The notes under the pieces were generated by a model. It made no database searches, was not told the DNA's origin, and saw only the letters and a program-made list of their open reading frames with translations. This document shows, piece after piece, positions 1-11,299 of a DNA stretch of 64,000 nt. Source of the DNA: Limnanthes douglasii subsp. nivea. Taxonomy: Eukaryota; Streptophyta; Magnoliopsida; Brassicales; Limnanthaceae. The stretch spans positions 62,826,742 through 62,890,741 of the forward strand of contig JAUPFV010000005.1 in the NCBI GenBank assembly GCA_036936605.1, read 5' to 3'. Both the position numbers and the translations under genes were made by a program. How positions within the stretch are numbered: the first letter of the stretch is position 1; every line of letters begins with the position of its first letter.

Positions 1-1990
1 TTTCATATTGTGGACCCCCAGATTCTTCAATCCAGCACCTCCCAGCTGCCTCAATACTCAACTCCAGCTTCTTCAATATACTTGGGCAGATTTCACCCTT
101 CCAGGTAGCATTTCTCTTTTTAAGCTTTGCTAGTCTTTTCATTGTGTGCGTTCTGATACCATCCATCAAAGTTATGATGTATTTCTCCCTTAGGTGTAGA
201 ATAACCATATTAAAAGTCTCCGCTAAATTGGAGGTCTGAATATTGCAGCACGTGTCTTCTTTGTAGTGGGCTCTAGACCATTGGCTTGGTGGTTTATCTT
301 CTAACCATTTGAAAGCATCAATATTTACTTTTTGCATTTCTGCCATATGAGCATCAAACTCCCCAGGGTATGTGGATCTAGCTGCTACCCAGAAGATCCT
401 TTTCTCTAGACGACCAGGGTGTGATTTTTTAAAGTTGGCATACAAATGCCTACAGCAAAAGCGATGTTCTGAGTTTGGAAAATCTTCCAACAATGCAGGG
501 ACCAACCCTTTCTGTTTGTCACTTACAAACAGCCACGCTCCCTGGTTTTGGATCTCGAGGTCCTCCTCTAGCAAATGCAGAAACCAACTCCAACTTGATC
601 TGTTTCGTTCTCTACAACAGCCCAAGCAACAGGGTACATTTGATCGTTCGCGTCTACACCAACGGCCACCAAAAGCTGGCCTCCAAAAGCTCCCTTCAAA
701 AAGCACCCATCCAAGACAACAACTGGCCTACATTCTGCTTTGAATCCCCTCTTAACAGCACCCAAACACATGTAGAAGCGCTCGAAGATATTGTTCGCTT
801 GCTTAATAATGCAAGTTGAACCCGGATTAGTCCTGATAATCTCCTCGCTGTAGTCTAACAACCTCGCAAACTGCTGCTTGTCATTCCCCAATATCATCTC
901 ATGAGCAATAGACTTAGCCCTATACCCCTTCTGCCTGTTAATTCGAACGAGGAACTCTCTGCTTAAGGACGCTATCAACGACGTAACTGACCAGTTGATA
1001 TCTGCCTCCCACTGTGGCAGATAGTACTTAGCAATCCAAATGTCTGTCACCAGCCTCTTGTCCACCCCTACAAGCTTCTTCTTCATCAGCCTCTTGTCCA
1101 CCCATACAAGCTTCTTCTTCATCCCCACCAGCCTCTTGTCCACCCATATAAGCTTCCTCTTCATCCCCACCAGCATTACCAACTGAGTCTTCCTGTTGAT
1201 CAACTCTTTTACCAGCATCTTTTTCACCATCACCCACTGTTTCTTCTTCTACCCCAGCATCTTTTTCACCATCACCATCACCCCTACAATCAGCCACATC
1301 CATCTGCACAGTGGTCCTTTCTTCAATTGTTTCCTTCTCTACACCGCCCCTTTCACCATTCTGTTCTACCCTACAATCACCATCACTAACAGTATCTTCT
1401 ACCCTAGCGCTTTCACCAACTGCTTCTTTTGCCACACCAGCCCTTTGGTCAGCTTCTTCTTCGATCGTTTGTTCTCGAACCCTCTCTTCTCGAACCCTCT
1501 GTTCTCGAACCCTCTGTTCTTCAGCAGCCATAGCCTTAATAAAATCATATGTCTCCTTATCCACAAGGTCTTCCTCACTACTCTCACTCTCCTTCTCTTT
1601 TTCTGAATCTGAACTTGATTCTGAAAGTTCAACCACCGGTGGAGTTTTAGGTTTTGGTATTTTTGAAGGGGAAATTATCTCCAGGGGCAGAACAGCTTCA
1701 ATATACAGCTTTAAGAACTTGCGCTTGTCTACCAACTTGCACATCTCCAGTGCATCTGCATCGCTAGCAACATTCACCAAACCCTTATCATCCTTGCGTG
1801 AAGGAAGTTGGTACGCGAAATTCAACACACCAAACTTCTGTTCAGGCGAGCACATCATGTAAATATACTCGCTTAGGTAGATCAGTGACATCTTGTCGGG
1901 GTTCACATTATCAACTAATGTCTCCTTACCACCTCTATATGTTACGATGCCGCTTTTCTCATAGAATTTACCACCATGACGTACTACCAT
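1..1990 (-). pseudogene. MuDR/MURA-type transposase, broken
   Basis: A DDE transposase of the plant MULE family, which would cut and reinsert the element in the nucleus. From the ATG at 1990 it begins with the PB1-like N-terminal domain (MVVRHGGKFYEKSG), then a long acidic stretch ending in imperfect GGQEAGGDEEEAC repeats (about 1040-1180). The core follows: LVTDIWIAKYYL, NPGSTC, then the first catalytic Asp in VVLDGCFLKG (about 690-720). After a one-base shift near 585-605, the next frame carries SWSWFLHLL, the second Asp in FVSDKQKGL and the Glu in NLAETFN, and stays open to the window edge. A second frame change lies at about 1028-1060. The zinc-binding DNA-binding domain normally found between the acidic region and the core is missing, so an internal deletion probably created that joint. 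The C-terminal SWIM zinc finger would be off the window. Family is secure; non-functionality is inferred from the shifts. Confidence 0.85.
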
Positions 1991-2013
1991 GGTGAATAAA
2001 TCAGAATTCACAC

Positions 2014-2691
2014 CTGCAAATATCACAAACCCTCATCATCTAGCAACAATTACTAAACACATAACAAACAACTGCGACTAGAACACCAACACCAAAACAA
2101 TAGGAACACTGAAACAACAACAACGCTCAATCTGCCTCTACACTCAAACAACAACACTAAATCTATAAAAAAGACTCAAACAAAGCGACACTGAAAAAAC
2201 AGCAACACTAAGTCTATACCAACACTGAAACAACAACAACACTGAAACAACAACAACACTCAATCTGCCTCTACACTGAAACAACAACAACACTAAATCT
2301 ATACAAACACTCAAACAAAGCAACACTGAAACAACAACAACACTAAGTCTATACCAACACTGAAACAACAGCAACACCTGTTACAGCAACACTGAAACAA
2401 CAACGACACTCAATCTGCCTCTACACTCAAACAACATTAACACTCAATCTATACCAGCAATCAAACCACAACAACACTCAATTTATACCCTACTGCATAT
2501 CTAATGCAACAACAAACATCCCTAATGCAGCAAAAACAAACAACAATCATCTGTATAGTCTATGCGAAAAGAAAACAGAGTAAAACAATCAAAACAAAAT
2601 GACGATATGACACACTTTAACAATCAATACCAAGCCCTATTATACTGATTAATCGATAGCAACCTAATCGATAACTAGCCCTAATCAATAC
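2014..2691 (-). other. probable 5'-leader intron of the MULE transposase
   Basis: Read on the minus strand, the sequence just upstream of the transposase ATG is a good 3' splice site (TTTGCAG then GTGTG). A good 5' splice site (ATACAG then GTATTG) lies at 2691/2692. A 678-bp intron between them would put the start codon in the second exon. The gap holds no coding-like frame, only minisatellite repeats. Inference only; transcript data would decide. Confidence 0.45.
2090..2480. repeat. CAA-rich minisatellite
   Basis: Irregular tandem array built from short units such as CACTGAAACAACAACAA, with higher-order repeats containing AATCTGCCTCTACACT and CTAAGTCTATACCAACACT. It lies inside the inferred transposase intron. 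It produces a long hydrophobic-looking frame on the minus strand, which is a repeat artefact. Confidence 0.85.
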
Positions 2692-2826
2692 CTGTATATT
2701 CTTCAGAGAAATCTAATTCAATTTTGACCTTTTTCTGTTTCCTCCTCGAACCCTTCGTCATTATTGAATCGCGTTTGCCACAAATTAGGGCTAGCAACAG
2801 GGTGTGGAGACTGAGATTCAGAAAGA

Positions 2827-2925
2827 AGATTTAGGGTTTGTGTTTTGATTTGGGTATAGATTTAGGGTTTGTGTTTCGATTTGGGTATAGATTTAGGGTT
2901 TAGATTAAGGTTTTGATTTAGGGAT
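2827..2925 (-). promoter_or_regulatory. telo-box direct repeats, putative MULE promoter
   Basis: Three 31-bp units begin at 2827, 2858 and 2889, each containing TTTAGGGTTT (AAACCCTAAA on the minus strand). A further degenerate TTTAGGG copy follows near 2916. AAACCCTAA is the plant telo box, known from promoters of growth-related genes, and is also the telomere repeat in other phase. Its place upstream of the minus-strand transposase suggests a promoter role; an interstitial telomere-like repeat is the alternative. Confidence 0.5.
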
Positions 2926-3332
2926 TTGCTGTAGAACAGGGAGAGGGAAGATGAGAAAGTCGAGGGATGGAATTCGAAAAGACTGAAGTGTGTTTAGGGT
3001 TGCATAGAATCTAGGTTAGATTTTGTTTAATTATTATAATAAATTAAATTAAATCAATTAAAACATAAAAAAGTGTAACGCACCAATTGATAAAGTTATA
3101 AATGATTTTTGGGAAAAATATTACACTTAGGATAATAATGCCACGTGGATAATTAGATTTAATTTTCAATGCCAAGGTGGAAAATGAAGGGGTAGTTGGG
3201 TCATTTAATGTCGCGGACTACATTTGGGGTTTGACCAAAAGTCAAGGGACTACTGGTGAGACAAAAAACTGAGGAGTATGGGGACAGGTGGCAGCATCTG
3301 GTGGATCAGAGGATCCTCTGGTCTAACTTTAT

Positions 3333-3414
3333 CCAAACGCGATAGTCCAGGGACTGCCAACGGACATTTGAAAGTCCATGGACTATCTGCCACCAAACGC
3401 GATAGTCGAGGGAC
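3333..3414. repeat. 60-bp-spaced direct repeat near the MULE end
   Basis: The word CCAAACGCGATAGTC followed by CAGGGAC or GAGGGAC starts at 3333 and again at 3393. With the neighbouring 'GGGACTAC' phrases it resembles MULE terminal regions, but no partner terminus is in the window. Confidence 0.5.
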
Positions 3415-3429
3415 GAATCACTGTTCAAA

Positions 3430-5925
3430 GCCCTGAGATGATAATAGAAGATAATTACGAGACTTTGGAAGAAACTACAAAAGAGAGTGGGACCAACTTT
3501 CAGACGAGCATGCATAAGATATGGATACGCATAATATGAGAATCGTTGTTGAAATATATGACAAAGATATTGAACAGCATATCTATGAAGTACACATTTG
3601 GTGAATAATTAAAAAAAAATATTCATTTCGCAAGACAATTTTATGCAAAATAAAACATATTTTGAACATATAAAGATATGTACATTTCACAAGATATTGA
3701 TATATTTATTTTAATATTTTTAATGGAGAACAAAACCAAAATCAAGTTGATAAATATGTTAAGGACATTGAACATCTTATGGAAGAGGTACGCACTTTGT
3801 GAATACTTAAAATGGTTAATTTGGCAATATAAATTTATGTTTAATACATTAGGTATTGCGATGAGATGACATATTATTTTAATTGTTTAATGGATACCAA
3901 AACCAAAACCATGTTGCAAAATCTACCAATCAACTTTTACTTGATCAATAATTAGAAAGGGTTTATATTCACAAGTAAAACAGTTGTAAGCCGAATATAA
4001 CGAGTTTTGCAATACGTAAAAAAATACACTTGGTCAATAATTAGAAAGTGTTGATAACGTAAGACATTTGTTAGTTGAATAAACCAGTTTTTCAATATAT
4101 ATAAAATATATATTTCGCAAGACATGCACTTAAATGATTTTTTTTAAGATACCAAAACGTTTGTGAAACAACAGCACCAAAAATTGACTTGTTAAGTTAG
4201 GACCAAGACAACGATATAGAATTTTTAATATTGGAGGATGTTAGAAAATATATTTTGGAAAAATTATGTTAAAAAGGTATAAATCCAAATATATAAAAAA
4301 AAAACTCAAAGTTAGGCATTCACGTTTCAGTTGATAACTTGAAAACATAATTGAACATGATCAATTTGATTTTAAGGTAAATATGTAACTATATATTGTT
4401 TAGACAAAAAAACCATGGTTGATCAGCGATGTTGATCATTTGTCTCAAAGCGATATGTGTTCACTTTTGTATTAAAATGATCACTTTTATTGGTCACTTT
4501 TGCATCTGTGGTCTCTCGTGCGTACATTTAACAAGATCATGACAAACGTCAGCTAATATTAAGTTTTTTTTATTTCCTTGAATTTATGTATTTGTTTTTT
4601 TAATATTATATAGTTTATATGTTGGTCTATCTTAATTTCATTATATCTATCAATTTTATTGTAGTTTTGTAATATCTTAACTAATTATATCTATCAAATT
4701 ATATTTAGGTTTCTTTAAGAATAATGTTCTTTATATTGTTGGTTTTTTAGTCGAAAAGAAAGGAAAGGTCAAAGTGAAATGGGTCGGCATGACTCTGGTT
4801 AGCAGTGGCAGATTTTTATAACTAAAATTTAATGTATGTCAAAAATATTATTATAAAACTCAACTAAAGTAATTATACCAAACAGAATATTCAAGAAGAA
4901 CGCAAAAAAAGAAAATGAAAGAACAAAAAAATCAAATAATTGAAGAATAGCAACCCAAACACTCAATAAGAAAAAAAACTCAACAAGAACATCACATAAA
5001 TTATGAAATAAATTGAGAAATTAACCAGAATTTATTGTTTAGTTTAAGAAAATGGATAAAGAAACTAACTTGGTGATCATTACATTACGCACCGAACTAA
5101 AACATGGTCAAATAAACCATTAGACGTTCATTATTAACATCAAGAATATGTTAGTATACCACCAAAGAACATTTTTGAATAATATCTGATATGAAAACTC
5201 GACAACAAGCACCATATAGTGTGGAGCGCAGGGTTATAGTGTGTCATATAGTGTAGGATTTTATGGAAGATGGTAAAATAACAACGCTAAGACGTAAGGG
5301 GTGTGACTGCTAAAAAATCATATTTATTTCTATTTTTTGATGAAAATAACATTTTCTGTTACCATTGGTCAAATCTAATGTTTCTGTTATATAATATTAT
5401 ACCCATTAATGCTCCTACCTAGATTTGAATCGTCCATGAAGTGCAAACGACAACTTGTTTTCCATAAAACATTTACATTTCGATTTTGCTTCTAAATTTT
5501 ATATTTTGGTGAACAAAATTGAACTATTAGTACATATATTTATTGGCTATTTATCATATAATATAAAGAAAACTTGGATATACATAGGAAGAATAATCTG
5601 AAAAACACAAGAAAATAAAATGAAATAAACGAATGAATGAAAGAAGAATATAAAGAATAAAAAGGTTGGGCATCTCAAATAAGTGAAAGTGATGTGTAAT
5701 CTAAGCAGCTCGTAAGATTTTAGAATCAAGGACCTATGTGTATAAAATCATTTCACATACATATATAAGATACAAGGTTCGCAAGTATGATCTTCTTGTA
5801 ATACACATGTGAAACATTATATACTTAATATGTCAAAATTGTAATACGCACGTTGCGTAACGAAGTATACTGATACCTGCAGAACCTAACTAACTTATTT
5901 CTCCACATATATGATGATTATAATT
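3430..5925. other. AT-rich intergenic DNA with degenerate repeats
   Basis: No coding-like frame or RNA gene is recognisable. It holds a two-unit repeat (ACTTGATCAATAATTAGAAAG at 3939 and a close copy at 4028, period 89). It also has scattered phrases such as 'TTCGCAAGACA' and 'TTTCACA' that recur at 17.9-19.3 kb. The open frames at 3678-3869 and 5547-5729 are low-complexity chance frames. Confidence 0.6.
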
Positions 5926-5929
5926 CAAC

Positions 5930-6125
5930 ATGTCACTAAAATACTTGCTATTTGTGTTTGGTTATTCCAATAACTGATCTATTGGGTTTTTCATGATCCA
6001 TTTGTTATTTTTGTGTCGTGGTATAAAGTTTTTAGTGAAATATTAACTTTAGATGTTCATTTTTATCATATAAAATATATTGTAATACACATGTGAAACC
6101 TTATACAGATATAACTCAAGTAATA
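5930..6125 (-). repeat. inverted copy of the 18-kb tandem unit
   Basis: Read on the minus strand, this stretch carries ATCTAAAGTTAATATTTCAC, then CCACGACACAAAAATAACAA, then AATAGATCAGTTATTGGAAT in the same order as the units at 17.9-18.8 kb. It is therefore a diverged inverted copy of one unit. No protein is encoded. Confidence 0.6.
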
Positions 6126-6719
6126 CTCATATTTTGAATTTTGATTTTGCAACACAATTTCACAACTTTTTTCGTAATGAATAATCTAAATAGTTAGACA
6201 TATTGCAACACATTTGACGTCTAAAAATATCATTCTGGTTGAAATAGATAGCAGTTTGCATCATGCTAGATTTTTTCATTTCTTTATTGATGTAGCTGGA
6301 AGCCTAAACAAAAGCCTTTTTAATTTTATTTTATTCAAATATCTTATATTATTCAAATGAACACTGATTGTATTAAGATTTTATTTTATTTTATTTTATT
6401 CTAAAACATTTTTTCTTGCATTCTAATTTAGAGTTTTGAGCTGCTCTTATATAATGTCTCATATGCCTTAAGTTAATTTAAGTTTTTGGAATACAATATT
6501 TTTTATCTCTGAAAATTTCAGTCTTTGTTACATTTGGATTAGAGTTTCATCATGTTACCCTTGAATTAGGGTTTCATCAATCGTTGCTTGTTATTTTATT
6601 TTCGTCGCGTTATCAATTATCCTTACACTCTTGGTCTATATCTCTCTCTCTTTTCACAAACCATCATTCTTTCACTTAACCATTTATTCCCTTATTTTCA
6701 CATATTACATGTTCACAAT

Positions 6720-7634
6720 ACGTTCAATCTTAGACCTTTGTTATTTTAAACCCTAAGTATTGTTTGTTCCAATATATATTCTCAATCTTTTATAAAATAG
6801 GTTAATTTTAGTACAATTGCTACATTGCATATGATACCTAAGTCTTGTTTGTGTTTGTGTTTATGATATTTTATTTGTGTTCCAAAAAGCGTCTCTCAAT
6901 TATGTTTCACACGTACATGACATGCAGATCTAAAAACTTGTTTTTGTTCATGTTTGTGGTCTTCAAATTGTGTGTGAGAAAAATATTATTAACTAATTAG
7001 CACAAGTAATTAGCATGTAGAGTAAAATAATTGTTTGTAAATATAAATTAGGTAACTCAAGTGTATTTGATTGTAATTTTTTATAAAGTAATAAAAAAAA
7101 GAATAATGAACAGTGGTTTTCTACAATATAGATTTGAATTCAACACTATAATAACAATAATGAATACAACAAGGGTACAAAGAGAGTATATAAATGATGT
7201 GAAAAATACATATTTTTTACTCTTTCTCGAAGCTACACATGATCGTAGGTATATTTATAATCATGTTGGGACTGTATGGGCAAAACATGAACTAATAACC
7301 GAAATTCAAAAATTATATTCCTAAAAAACCAACTTTTAATTTTGGCAGAGCATATATTACACTAACATCCAATGATGTAATGATTATTCTAGATATCAAT
7401 TTCGGAAGAACAAAAAAAACTTCCATATAAAAAAGCTTGAGTTCATCTCAAACAAAAATTATAGAATCGTTCCACGATATTTCTTAGCTTTTTTGCATAA
7501 AACATGTGGAAGAAAATGCGTATTTAGATAACAAAAAAATAAGGTAAGAATATATTGGTTCAAATCTGTAAAAATACAAAACATGTAAATTGCATAGTTT
7601 TGTGAAACATAACCATATGAGTTTTGTATGCTTA

Positions 7635-7679
<45 letters not shown>

Positions 7680-8380
7680 CAAAAAATTAATTACTATTAT
7701 TTATTATAGGATGCAAAGGAGTTAGGAATGTCAAAAGTAAGAGAATATTAAGAAAGATGTAAATGTACTTCTAATTATATATTTGTGCAAAATGTTATTT
7801 TAACTTATAGAAAGGTCGTTGTTGCATCCATAATTTATTATAAAAAAAGACTTCTAAAAAAATTAATGATTATGATTAGGCATCTGCAATCAAAGAAAAG
7901 ATAATTAAATCAACGATAAAATGTTGCATGATCGCATGTGAAAAAAAGGTTGATTATGTATCAATGTTTGTGATTAGTATATTACATATATTAACTTGAA
8001 TACATTTAGTTAATTATATGTAATGCGTATATAAACTTCATTTATGTGCAACCATTTCTCCTTAAACACGTTATTTATAGAATAATGACACGAAATGTAT
8101 TGCATAATATACCATAATCCTTTTACTAGAACTTTATAAAAAGTGATACGGTCTTTCCTGTATTTAGAATTCTCATAAGAGATCAAGTATGTTTATTATG
8201 CAACACTATTAGTATTATGTTAAGAAACATATATAAACCATTTTTTTTACACAACACATGTTTTTTTACGTTCAATTAAATTTCACGAGTTATGTTATGA
8301 ATGAAAATTTCTATTGATATTATAGTGATTATTAATGTCGAAATAATGGCATTTAGTAGTGAAAAATGGTCAACGTAACC
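6720..8380 (+). repeat. dispersed repeat, copy A
   Basis: About 1.7 kb that is collinear in blocks with 15240-17230. Shared landmarks in order: TTCTCAATC(C/T)TTT, TTTGTTTGTGTT, TTTCTCGAAGnTnCnCATGATCGTAGG, GTTGCATCCATAATTTATTAT, the 'TTGCA(T/C)GAT' block and the ATTAAATTTCACnA tail. No coding frame survives in both copies. Possibly a non-autonomous element or a fossil segmental duplication; class unknown. Confidence 0.65.
7637..7674. repeat. (TA)n microsatellite
   Basis: Uninterrupted AT/TA dinucleotide run of about 38 bp inside copy A. The corresponding place in copy B has no such run. Confidence 0.95.
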
Positions 8381-9539
8381 AGCAAAACATTTACGTATAT
8401 CGATTATAATTCACCGAGAAAACATATTTCGCATGCATGCGTGGGTACCGCTTATTTTACATAAAAATGTAACTTCTGAATTTTGCATGTGATTGTTAAG
8501 TTTTAAAAGTAGAAATAGTTTATATTTTAAAAGTATAAAACTCGAGAATATGATTACAAGCAACCTACGTACTAATTCGAAAAGATTAGTCGTCATCTTT
8601 ATTGTTGAATTAATATGTCATAGTCTCGCAACAACTATCTTTTTTGCTTGTCAAAATTGTAATAACAACATATTGAATCTTTCAAAAGTTTGATACTGAA
8701 TTTATCAAACAAGTATTATAAAAAAAAGTATCATCGGAGAGAAAAATAAACTTACCACTTGAAATCGATGTCTTTGATAGCTCCCGTTCCAAACAAACAA
8801 AAAACATAGTATCCATTGTTGTTTTAAAGAAAAACATTTCTTGTTTATATCCAAATATGTGTTTTAATTAAGCATTAACTTCATAAATAGTTGGAGCTAT
8901 AAAATCCATAAATACTATATTTAACTCTCTTTTGATTATTCAATAATGAAACACTATTGATGAACACATAAAAAACTAATGGTATCACCCACATCTACAT
9001 AACCCATTACAAAAAATGCTTATTTGGATAACTTTGAGTAACTTGTATGAAAGATTATGTTCAATCCAAAAGAATAGCTTTTAAAAATCAAAAATGGTGA
9101 GAACGATTTTTCAATTTAGGATTTTGATTTAAAGAGAACGAATAGAAATATAAAGCTATAAATAATGGAAAAAACCTAAAACATTAGCCTTACATAGTGA
9201 CTAAGAAAAATTTAAAGTTTCAAAACTTAGGTCTTTACTCACTATTTTAGTCTTTCGGCCACATTATCTTACTCTCTCCCATTAATCTCATGTATTATGT
9301 TGACCTTGGATGAGGTACAAACTTGATATATATATATTGTTAGACTGTATTAAGGAATTAACTCGACTTTACCTAATTTTTACAAACAAACATTGCAGTT
9401 GTGTAAGAAGAAATTTGACAAAAAATATTTAATAATATTAAAAACATGTACAACAACATGCACGGTAAAAAACATGGTTCCAAAAAATAATTATTTTCAA
9501 CCAAAAGAAAACAACAACACACGAATAAATATTATAACA
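8381..9539. other. AT-rich intergenic DNA, nothing recognised
   Basis: No gene, RNA gene or element end is seen. The overlapping frames at 8411-8693 are short and lack any recognisable motif. Confidence 0.5.
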
Positions 9540-9776
9540 TTCAGAGTTTTCCTCTTCAAACCTTCATCGCTGGAAAATTCATTTACTGCAAACTTGTCAT
9601 TCGAGGGTTCAAAATCATATATGTTGAACACATTGACACAAGGAGCGTTAGATTCATATGAATATAATTATATATCATGTGATGCATCTTCAAATTCAAA
9701 TTTGATGTCACTTTCATCCTCTGGTTTATCATAAAGTGAATCATATGGTGAATCTTCATATGAGGGATGTCCACCA
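9540..9776 (-). pseudogene. C-terminal half of an acidic ORF split by a gypsy element
   Basis: On the minus strand, starting at the end of the left LTR, the sequence reads an acidic, tyrosine-rich frame beginning GGHPSYEDSPYDSLYDKP, with one stop and then coding-like sequence to about 9540. Its missing N-terminus is at 14611-14704. Removing the gypsy element and one copy of the CACCA target duplication joins the two halves in frame. I do not recognise the protein. It could be a host gene or part of another transposon. Confidence 0.55.
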
Positions 9777-10561
9777 TGGTGAAGCTAAAAACTCCTCTAG
9801 CAATTAGAAATTTATAAGTGAAGCAAAAATAAGATCAAAGATATAAACAAAAAACTAACTCGATAAATATTATGATGAACACTTGTATGTATATTTCATA
9901 AGGAGGATTATAACTGATATAATTCCATCTTTTTTGTTATGATTTATCTCTCTCTAGTTGTCACCCACCCTCCAAATGGTTCATTTACTTTTTTTATAGT
10001 ACCATCAACTTGAGGGTGCCCTAGGTAGGTATCTATCCAATGGTGCAGTCTTTTCAGGCCTTCTTAGTGCTTTATTAGAATATGGTACGTCTACAACATC
10101 ATACGATGTTAGATGTTTTATTTGTGCGATGTCATATACGATTTCCATACTTGTCATGCATGGATTTCGTATTATCATTTGTGTGGAAGGAATGATAAAT
10201 TTATTATGACGTTAGCATATCACCGAACTTTAGCTAATGTGATAGCGCGCAAGCCATCTGTATTAGCTTGAAAATCATAGGCTAGCTCGGTCGGGCCACG
10301 AGGCGCAATCATAGTTCAGTGCTTAATGGTAAAACCACAAGAGGCGATCGTATCTTAACGCAAGTTTGGAAATTATCCAAGTTTGTTATTCACATCATGG
10401 TGCACGACCATAGCTTGGTCATGAGGCTAGATTGGGCTGTATTTTAGCTATTTGGCCACGTCGGGGTTATTGTTGTTTAAATGAAGCATACAATACTCTA
10501 ATTTTAAACCCTTACTTGGTTTTGTTTGTTCAATGCTCATGTGATATCTCATGTCATATTA
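9777..10561 (-). repeat. left (3') LTR of the 9.8-14.6 kb gypsy element
   Basis: About 785 bp, pairing with 13851-14610. Read on the minus strand it ends in CACCA-adjacent ...GCTTCACCA, consistent with the usual terminal CA. The outer boundary rests on the CACCA target duplication; the inner boundary (about 10561) is approximate. Confidence 0.75.
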
Positions 10562-11299
10562 GTAACTTCCATCACTCTGTTGCTTACGTGCATGAAACCA
10601 TAGTGTTAGATTCTTACAAAAGCTCTCTGATGTCTTGTTTCTCTCAATTTTGTTTTAGTGGGTTGAAGTGCTTTAATATAGTCTTTTGTATAAGCTTGTT
10701 TGTGCTCTACCAACTTTTTGATTTATGATTGTACAAGTTATCAGTCTAGTTTATACCCCATTATAGGAGATGTAAGAGGTCGGGGCGTAAACTTGTATAA
10801 AAGAGTGGTTCGTGGCGTGTTTCCCTCTAAATGATCAATGTTTCCATAAATAATTATTTTCTAATACGAGAGGATACAACAAGGTAAGATGTCTAAATAT
10901 AATATAAGCAAACGTATTCTATATTCCATGGTTTGTGGATCTTTCTCTCGCTCATGTCTTGCAACTAATAAGTATTCAACTTTTATTAGTCTTAAACACT
11001 TTAGCAAATATTTGAGCTATCCCCTTTGAACAGTTTCTCATCAATGCTTACAAATTATGCGGCTAGAAACCTCAGCCTTCTCACTTCTACTTTGTTACAG
11101 GGTTAAACTCCATTGGCTAAGTATTTTATTACTTCTACGTTTGGTTCTATTGTAACTATGGTGATAATTTTCTATTCATATTTCATAAAGCATGATTCTC
11201 ATTATTTTTTAGAACTATCTTTTGTCTAGGGCCTCTTGTGTTTTCTTTTAAGGCAGTATAATAGGTCATAATTTTATACTTTTGATCGATCTACTCAAA
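10562..11299. other. degenerate 3' internal region of the gypsy element
   Basis: Lies between the left LTR and the RNase H remnant, where the integrase and 3' untranslated region should be. I cannot find integrase motifs (zinc-binding HHCC or the DDE Asp residues) on either strand, so most of it was probably deleted. Confidence 0.5.

Larger units (their letters stand above)
1..3430 (-). mobile_element. Mutator-like element (MULE), partial, 5' half
   Basis: The element reads leftward and leaves the window at base 1. It contains a transposase pseudogene (1-1990), a probable 5'-leader intron with minisatellite repeats (2014-2691), a telo-box-rich stretch (2827-2925) that may be its promoter, and a terminal-looking stretch with a 60-bp-spaced direct repeat (3333-3414). 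The right boundary is inferred from that last stretch. The other terminus lies outside the window, so neither a terminal inverted repeat nor the 9-bp target duplication expected of MULEs can be tested here. Confidence 0.7.

Noticed and set aside
1196..1862. Two overlapping + strand frames of 136 and 183 aa
   Set aside because: Exact antisense shadows of the acidic region of the MULE transposase.
2144..2377. Hydrophobic minus-strand frame rich in Leu/Val/Ser
   Set aside because: Produced by the CAA-rich minisatellite; no homology pattern.
7061..7324. 87-aa + strand frame in repeat copy A
   Set aside because: Not open in copy B and no motif; a chance frame in AT-rich DNA.
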